Positions 1 through 4,848 of a stretch of DNA of 6,804 nt are shown here, in pieces. The translations under genes were made by a program, and so were the position numbers. The stretch is from Akkermansiaceae bacterium (GTDB lineage Bacteria > Verrucomicrobiota > Verrucomicrobiia > Verrucomicrobiales > Akkermansiaceae): assembly GCA_903909905.1 (NCBI GenBank), contig CAIVXP010000107.1:1-6804 (forward strand), read 5' to 3'. The notes under the pieces are model-generated. The model had not been told where the DNA came from and ran no database searches. It worked only from the letters and a program-made list of their open reading frames with translations. The number at the start of each line of letters is the position of its first letter. Position 1 is the stretch's first letter.

Positions 1-192
1 CCGCGGCCGGCGGTCCGAGCAATCCAAGAATTTCACGCCCGAAGTAATGGCTTCATTTGCCATGGCGTCAATCGCATGTAGGCTTCACGTGACCGGAAGA
101 CGCATCAAAGCTGGAATTTTTTTCCGCCAACCCGCGCTTTTGGCTCGCCAAGGCGAATGCAAAAATTAAGTTCTCGGATCCTATCCAAGTGC
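1..192. other. Leader region without a supportable gene
   Basis: No gene can be supported here. All three forward frames entering from the left edge reach a stop (TAA at 45-47, TAG at 79-81, and a third at about 168-170), and none gives a recognisable protein tail. On the minus strand an ATG at 63-61 opens a frame that runs off the left edge (MANEAITSGV...), but 21 codons are too few to judge. Two short inverted repeats are visible (ATGGC 47-51 with GCCAT 59-63; TTGGC 140-144 with GCCAA 147-151), neither followed by a T tract. The operon promoter may lie here, but I see no convincing -35/-10 pair. Confidence 0.3.
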
Positions 193-822
193 ATGAGACA
201 TCTGCTTCAACCCGTTTTCCTTTTTTCGTTTTCCGTCCTTGCCGCCACCCTGCCACTTGGCAGGGCCACCGCGCAGCAGTTCAAGGTTGTCGGCGACAAG
301 CCGTCGTTTGAGGACATTTCGTCCCCGGAATTTTCCGGCGTGAAACAAAAATCATTCAAAGCCAAGGACTGGCTCGAACTCGAAGCCAAGATCCGCATTT
401 CAATGAGCCCGGAGCCCAATTCCAAGACCTGCGACAAGGTCACGGTGAAGTGGTTTGTGGCGGTCAAAAACCCTGAGAAGCCCAACAGCATGCTGCTTTT
501 GTCCAAGGTGGTCGATCATGTCAACGCGCCACTCGAGGAGGATGTTTACAGCTCGGTTTATCTCTCGCCCGCTTCGATCAAGCGCCTCACCGGTGCCGAT
601 CGCGCCGGCAAATCATCGGTCGAAGCCGTTGGCTACGAGGTCCTGATCAACGGTGAGCGCCTGTTTCAGGAAACCAGCAAGTTCAAGAACGGCTGGTGGA
701 GCATGCCCTCGGACAAGATCTCCAGCACGGACACCGTGCCTTTGCTCAACAAGTCGGAGACGCCCTTTGCGGCGATGTGGTGGGATCGCTTCATGGAGGT
801 CAGCGCCTCCAAAGCCCCATAA
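193..822 (+). CDS. Amuc_1102-like exported pilus-locus protein
   Basis: A secreted protein of 209 residues whose exact role is unknown. Residues 1-27 form a Sec signal peptide: a short start with Arg2, a hydrophobic stretch, and an Ala-Thr-Ala site before Gln-Gln. The mature part of about 182 residues has no further membrane helix and looks rich in beta strands. Recognisable segments are VKWFVAV around 87, DVYSSVYLSP at 117-126, RAGKSSVEAVGYE at 137-149 and LLNKSETPFAAMWWDRF at 184-200, which I recall as typical of the Amuc_1102 family; as far as I remember, its known structure is immunoglobulin-like. An in-frame ATG at 157 would add 12 residues. I prefer 193 because it gives a signal peptide of ordinary length and the AAGG before 157 is only three bases away. 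It is the first gene of the apparent operon, 68 bp before pilM, so it may act in the periplasm or at the surface with the pilus-like machine. That role is inferred from position. Confidence 0.85.
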   Translation: MRHLLQPVFLFSFSVLAATLPLGRATAQQFKVVGDKPSFEDISSPEFSGVKQKSFKAKDWLELEAKIRISMSPEPNSKTCDKVTVKWFVAVKNPEKPNSMLLLSKVVDHVNAPLEEDVYSSVYLSPASIKRLTGADRAGKSSVEAVGYEVLINGERLFQETSKFKNGWWSMPSDKISSTDTVPLLNKSETPFAAMWWDRFMEVSASKAP

Positions 823-823
823 A

Positions 824-838
824 GACGCGTGCCGCGTC
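824..838 (+). repeat. Perfect GC-rich hairpin just after the first stop codon
   Basis: GACGCG (824-829) and CGCGTC (833-838) form a perfect 6-bp stem with a 3-base loop, beginning one base after the TAA at 820-822. A second small inverted repeat, TGAGA (849-853) with TCTCA (858-862), follows. Only four T residues (846-849) come after the first stem, and they are separated from it by seven bases, so this is a poor intrinsic terminator. It could protect the 3' end of a processed message or give partial read-through control between the first gene and the rest. Six-base stems arise by chance, so function is unproven. Confidence 0.4.
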
Positions 839-890
839 ACCCCTGTTTTGAGAATGGTCTCACCAACCCTTTCCTTATCTTCCCCGGAAC

Positions 891-2747
891 ATGGCAGAAC
901 CCCAGACAAGCATCGCTCTCAACATCGGCTCCCAGCGGATTGGCATGGCGGTTTTCGAGACATCGAAGACCGAGGAACTGGTGCTGCGGGCCTATGACTC
1001 GGAATCGATCGTGGCAGACCCTGCCTTGGATGCCTCGCGCATCCCGCAGACGCGCGTCGCGATCAGCGACCTGGTCCAGCGGCTGAAGCTCGGCAAAGCC
1101 AAGGCCCGATATGCCATTTCTGGTCAGGCGGTTTTTACCCGCTTCGTCAAGCTGCCTCCGCTCCAGTCCGACAATGTCGAGCAACTCGTTACCTTCGAGG
1201 CCCAGCAGCACGTGCCGTTTCCGCTTGATGAGGTGGTTTGGGATTACGAGCTCATCGAGGGAGCCGCCGAGAAAGAAGCGGTGATCGTTGCCATCAAAGG
1301 CGACGCGCTTGACGAAATCAATGGCGCGGTTAACGAGAGCGGGCTTGGCACCGTCGAAGTGGATGTCGCGCCCATGGCCATTTTCAACGCCTTTCGCGCA
1401 GCGTACGGACAACCCGAAGAACCGGTGCTGCTGGTCGACATCGGCGCCAAAACCAGCAATCTCCTTTACATCGAGGGCAACCGCTTTTTCACCCGCAGTG
1501 TGGCAGTTGGCGGGGTCTCAATCACCGCCGCCATCGCCAAGGAATACCAACTTTCCTTCCTCGACGCCGAGCATCAGAAAATTTCCAACGGGATGGTGGC
1601 CCTCGGCTCCGGCCACACCGCCCAGCTCGATGAGGCGATAGCCGCGTTGGCAACGGTCATTCGCAATGCTTTGAGCCGTTTGGTCGCCGAAACCACACGC
1701 ACCACCAGCTATTACCGCAGTCAGCACGGTGGCAGTGCGCCCCGCCGCGTGATCCTAGCCGGCGGTGGAGCGAACCTGCCTTACACGCTGGAATTCTTTC
1801 AGGAAAAACTCAATTTGCCGGTCGAGTTTTTCAACCCGCTCCCGGCGATCACGCTGGGCAAGGGGGTCGATGTCGAGCAGGTCCAGCGCGAGGCCCACAT
1901 GATGGGCGAGCTGATCGGTCTTGGCCTCCGTGGCGTCGGCAAATCGCAAATTCACATCGATCTGGTTCCTCATACGGTCGAGCAAGCCCGCGCAGCGCAG
2001 CGCCGGAAACCCTACCTGATTGCTGCGGCCGCCATCCTCATCGGCGGCATGGGCGCGTGGGCTTTTCTCACCAATGCCGCGGCTACGAAGGCTGCGGATG
2101 AGGCGCGCACGATGGTCGAGCAACGCGATTCACTCGCCCCGCTCAAATTCCAAATCGATGCCCTCCTCAAAAAGGAAAACGCGCTGCGCCGCATCGCCAC
2201 CGGCTACACCAACCTCGAATCTGAGCATGCGTACTGGATGGACTTGATCAGCGAGATCCGCGGCGCTTTCGCCAGCGATGCGGTCTGGCTCACGGATTTC
2301 GAACCGATCAGCGGCTTCAACCCTGCCAAAGCGCTGGGCACCAAATCCTCACCCGGCGATCGCGACAGCAACGGCCAAGAGGTCGTGAAACAGGAGTTTT
2401 TCAGCAATGCCTACGGCGCCAGTTCGCTCAACGAAATTCGCAGCGATGCTAGCCCTGCGCCGAAACGCCCGAATGCCGCGGGAGTCGCTACCGCCACAGC
2501 CAACGCGGTCCGCATCAAGGGATTCTGGCGGGAAAATCCGAAGAGCCAAAACCTAGTTTCCGAGCTGCTCAAAAACCTGCGCGAAAAGTCCAGCGGATTC
2601 CGCTTCACCACCAAGGATGCGAAAGGCGCTGAAGTGGCGCTCAGCGATGAGCAGATCCTCGCCATCACCGTCGAGGGCAAGCCGGGCGACCTTGGCTTTC
2701 CGTTCCAAATCATTCTCCCCTTGGCCCGCGAGATTCCCATCAAGTGA
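891..2747 (+). CDS. pilM: PilM-like actin-fold protein fused to a PilN-like membrane/periplasmic part (Amuc_1101 family)
   Basis: A 618-residue protein, much longer than ordinary PilM (about 350). Residues 1 to about 350 are the cytoplasmic PilM/FtsA-like actin fold: phosphate-1 segment IALNIGSQRIGMAVF (8-22), the PilM segment HVPFPLDEVVWDYELI (107-122), phosphate-2 segment VDIGAKTSN (from Asp183 at its DIG), and adenosine-site segment VILAGGGANLP (287-297). Asn11 stands where Asp is usual in phosphate-1. From 354 the chain reads IHIDLVP, like the PilN N-terminal INLLP motif that docks onto PilM. An Arg/Lys cluster, one membrane helix (about 375-395) and a coiled coil (about 397-440) follow. 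The periplasmic part has two PilN-like pieces (AYWMDLISEI and AVWLTDFEP at 447-472; VRIKGFWRE at 540-548) separated by a Ser/Asp/Ala-rich insert. PilM and PilN normally form the inner-membrane base of the type IV pilus alignment complex; here one chain seems to serve as both. There is no Shine-Dalgarno before the ATG. The PilM half is certain, and the PilN half is my reading of motif and topology. Confidence 0.94.
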   Translation: MAEPQTSIALNIGSQRIGMAVFETSKTEELVLRAYDSESIVADPALDASRIPQTRVAISDLVQRLKLGKAKARYAISGQAVFTRFVKLPPLQSDNVEQLVTFEAQQHVPFPLDEVVWDYELIEGAAEKEAVIVAIKGDALDEINGAVNESGLGTVEVDVAPMAIFNAFRAAYGQPEEPVLLVDIGAKTSNLLYIEGNRFFTRSVAVGGVSITAAIAKEYQLSFLDAEHQKISNGMVALGSGHTAQLDEAIAALATVIRNALSRLVAETTRTTSYYRSQHGGSAPRRVILAGGGANLPYTLEFFQEKLNLPVEFFNPLPAITLGKGVDVEQVQREAHMMGELIGLGLRGVGKSQIHIDLVPHTVEQARAAQRRKPYLIAAAAILIGGMGAWAFLTNAAATKAADEARTMVEQRDSLAPLKFQIDALLKKENALRRIATGYTNLESEHAYWMDLISEIRGAFASDAVWLTDFEPISGFNPAKALGTKSSPGDRDSNGQEVVKQEFFSNAYGASSLNEIRSDASPAPKRPNAAGVATATANAVRIKGFWRENPKSQNLVSELLKNLREKSSGFRFTTKDAKGAEVALSDEQILAITVEGKPGDLGFPFQIILPLAREIPIK

Positions 2748-2775
2748 ACCCAAGCAAGCCATTTCCCCTTAAACC

Positions 2776-3708
2776 ATGAGTTGGATCAAGGATCACACAT
2801 TTGCCATCGCGCTCGGCGGGGTCACCCTCGCTGTTGCGGGTGGGTTGTTTGTCGTCGGCTCGAAGGGTGCTTCCAAGTACGGTCAGGCGAAGTCGGAATT
2901 CGACGCCGCCGTCGAGGAGGCTCGCTCGTTCGAGAGCCTCGCCCTCTACCCGCAGGCAGAGAACCGCGATGGCAAGCACAAGGCACTCGACGATTATCGC
3001 AAGGCGCTCGACTCGCTTCAGCAGGCCTTTGAAAAATTCCGCCCGGGCGAAATCAAAAACATCTCACCCCAAGATTTCACCAATCACCTGATCGAGGTCA
3101 ACGACGAGGTGCGCGAGGCTTTTGGCAAGGCGGGCGCGCAGCTGCCCAATGCGTTTTTCTGCGGCTTCGAGGGCTACAGGGATGCGCTCGCTCGAGGCAA
3201 TGCGACCGGCATGCTGGACTACCAGCTATCCGGTATAAGGGCGGTTTTGTTGGCGCTCGCGTCGGCAGGCCCCAGTGAGCTCAAAAATTTGCATCGCCCT
3301 TCGCTAGGTGAAGAAGACGGGACGGAATTCAAGCCGCTCGAGGCCCAAGTCGCGCGCGCCTTGCCGATGGAAATCACCTTCCGCGCCAATGAAAAATCCT
3401 TGCGAGCTTTCATCACGGCGCTTTCCAAACTCGACAAGCATTACGCGGTCATCCGCTCGATCCGCATCGTGAATGCGAAAAAAGATCCGCCACGAACCAG
3501 TGACGCCAAGTTTGAGCCGGTCGCCGCCCAGGTTGCGCCCGCGCCAAATGCAGACCAGCCGACCGCCGAGTCATGGCTGGGCACGGAAACCACCACAGCT
3601 TCCAATGCCGGCACCCGGATCCTCTCGCAGGTGCTAGGTCGTGAGGAGGTTCTCGTTTTCTTGCGCATCGACCTCATGCAGTTTTTACCAGCCGCCAAGC
3701 TGCCCTGA
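2776..3708 (+). CDS. Amuc_1100-like pilus-locus protein, PilO-like topology
   Basis: A 310-residue bitopic protein, close to the length I recall for Amuc_1100 (317). Residues 9-27 form one membrane helix after a short MSWIKDH start. A long charged helical region (about 31-110) is probably a coiled coil. The remainder is periplasmic, with segments AFFCGFEGY (126-134), LPMEITFRANEKSLRAFITA (196-215) and a C-terminal beta stretch EVLVFLRIDLMQF. There is no cleavage site or lipobox, so it should stay in the inner membrane. In Akkermansia the related protein is enriched in membrane preparations and is known for host TLR2 signalling; nothing here shows that this homologue has that activity. Short N-tail, helix, coiled coil and an alpha/beta periplasmic domain are the architecture of PilO, and the gene sits where pilO would be, between the PilM-PilN fusion (28 bp away) and the next gene (27 bp). 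Family membership is likely; equivalence to PilO is inferred. Confidence 0.88.
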   Translation: MSWIKDHTFAIALGGVTLAVAGGLFVVGSKGASKYGQAKSEFDAAVEEARSFESLALYPQAENRDGKHKALDDYRKALDSLQQAFEKFRPGEIKNISPQDFTNHLIEVNDEVREAFGKAGAQLPNAFFCGFEGYRDALARGNATGMLDYQLSGIRAVLLALASAGPSELKNLHRPSLGEEDGTEFKPLEAQVARALPMEITFRANEKSLRAFITALSKLDKHYAVIRSIRIVNAKKDPPRTSDAKFEPVAAQVAPAPNADQPTAESWLGTETTTASNAGTRILSQVLGREEVLVFLRIDLMQFLPAAKLP

Positions 3709-3735
3709 TTTCGCTTCCAGACTTTTTTCCGCGTC

Positions 3736-4788
3736 ATGTCCTGGTTTTCCCAAAATTACGAAAAAGCCGCGCTCGGTGGGGCCGTTGCCCTCGCGCTCGG
3801 CCTCGGCTATCTCGGCTGGTCCAAACTCAGTACGGTCGATGAGGATTTTGCCACCTCGCTCGCAGGCGCAGGCAACAACAAGACCGCCGTCGAAGGTGCG
3901 GATCTCATCCCCAAGGCGCGCCAGTCGATGACACTCGACCGCACCTGGGCTCAAGCCACCGACGGCGAGCGCCCGGTCGACCTTTTCACGGGCATCACCC
4001 TTTTCATCTCGAGCAAGGATCCGCAAAAGGCGATCGACCTCCGCAAGGATTCGCCGCTCCACCCGCCCATCCCCAACGCATGGTGGATCGAAAACCGCCT
4101 CGATCTGGGTTTTGCCGACTCGCCGAGTCAGGATCCCGATGGCGATGGCTTTTCGAACGCCGAGGAATACAACGCCGAGACCGACCCCAATGATAAGGGC
4201 TCGATACCGCCGCTGATCGCCAAATTGATGTTCGTTAAAGACGAGAGCTTGGCTTGGGTGGTCCGTCCTGGCTACGGCTCGGAAGGAAAATTTCCTTTCA
4301 ATTACGAGGATTCAAAGGGCGGTAAAAACAAAGTCCCCGCCGCCGAAATGATCGCCCCCGATGGCCTGTTTTTCTCGAAGCCGCCCATGCAAAACCGCTT
4401 CAAGCTGCTTGGATCCGAGACCCGCAAGGAGTTGAATAAAAAGATCAATGTCGAGATGGAGGTCACCCTCGTGCGCATCGAGGATCAGCGCCCGAACAAA
4501 AAAGGGGTCATTTACGAGCTGCCCTCGCCGCTTCCCGATGACCGCAAAAGCGATTATGTCCAATACGACCGCACGGCCATTTTCACGCTGCAGGCGTTGG
4601 GCATGGCGGGCCAAGAGTTCAAAGTGGAGGAAAACACCCCCTTCGCCCTGCCGCCAGACAAGCCAAACAAGGACTACCTTCTCAAAAAAATCAGCGCGGG
4701 CGTCGTGAGCATTGAGTACACGGCGGCTGACGGCGGCCGAAAAACCGTCGAAATCAAGAAAGGCCAGCTGCCGAATTTGACCCAGTGA
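3736..4788 (+). CDS. Amuc_1099-like pilus-locus protein with EF-hand-like loop, possible PilP counterpart
   Basis: A 350-residue protein with one N-terminal membrane helix (about 11-28) and a large periplasmic part. The start MSWFSQNYEKAALGG resembles that of the preceding protein. After a PNAWWIENRLDLGF segment comes DPDGDGFSNAEE (133-144), a calcium-loop pattern with Asp133, Asp135, Asp137, Gly138, Asn141 and Glu144 at loop positions 1, 3, 5, 6, 9 and 12, followed by TDPND, as in thrombospondin type 3 repeats. The C-terminal third is beta-rich: EVTLVRIEDQRP, then FTLQALGMAGQEFKVEENTP from 283, LLKKISAGVVSIEY and a final charged strand. That order (strand, bound-state phrase, loop, xVxxIxxxxVxxxY-like hairpin) recalls the PilP/GspC homology region that contacts the secretin. 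The position immediately before the secretin gene fits. The gene starts 27 bp after its neighbour without a Shine-Dalgarno. Amuc_1099 family membership is likely, calcium binding is plausible and the PilP role is inferred. Confidence 0.87.
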   Translation: MSWFSQNYEKAALGGAVALALGLGYLGWSKLSTVDEDFATSLAGAGNNKTAVEGADLIPKARQSMTLDRTWAQATDGERPVDLFTGITLFISSKDPQKAIDLRKDSPLHPPIPNAWWIENRLDLGFADSPSQDPDGDGFSNAEEYNAETDPNDKGSIPPLIAKLMFVKDESLAWVVRPGYGSEGKFPFNYEDSKGGKNKVPAAEMIAPDGLFFSKPPMQNRFKLLGSETRKELNKKINVEMEVTLVRIEDQRPNKKGVIYELPSPLPDDRKSDYVQYDRTAIFTLQALGMAGQEFKVEENTPFALPPDKPNKDYLLKKISAGVVSIEYTAADGGRKTVEIKKGQLPNLTQ

Positions 4789-4848
4789 CCCCCCGCAGAA
4801 AGATCTTTTCAAATCCGCTTCAATTCTTAAACTTCACGCCCCGCCGAC

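Noticed and set aside
21..36. AATCCAAGAATTTCAC resembles a conserved stretch of eukaryotic small-subunit rRNA (reverse strand)
   Set aside because: The similarity stops after about 16 bases; flanking sequence does not continue as rRNA on either strand, so I take it as coincidence.
1..63. Possible divergent gene on the minus strand starting at 63 and leaving the window
   Set aside because: Only 21 codons are visible, there is no Shine-Dalgarno and no recognisable motif; too little to call.
837..1412. 191-codon minus-strand open frame opposite the start of pilM
   Set aside because: It overlaps clear PilM motifs on the + strand and its translation is not recognisable; treated as a shadow.
4799..4808. 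Perfect 10-bp palindrome AAAGATCTTT between the fourth and fifth genes
   Set aside because: No loop, no T tract and no second copy; several such palindromes are expected by chance in a window this size.
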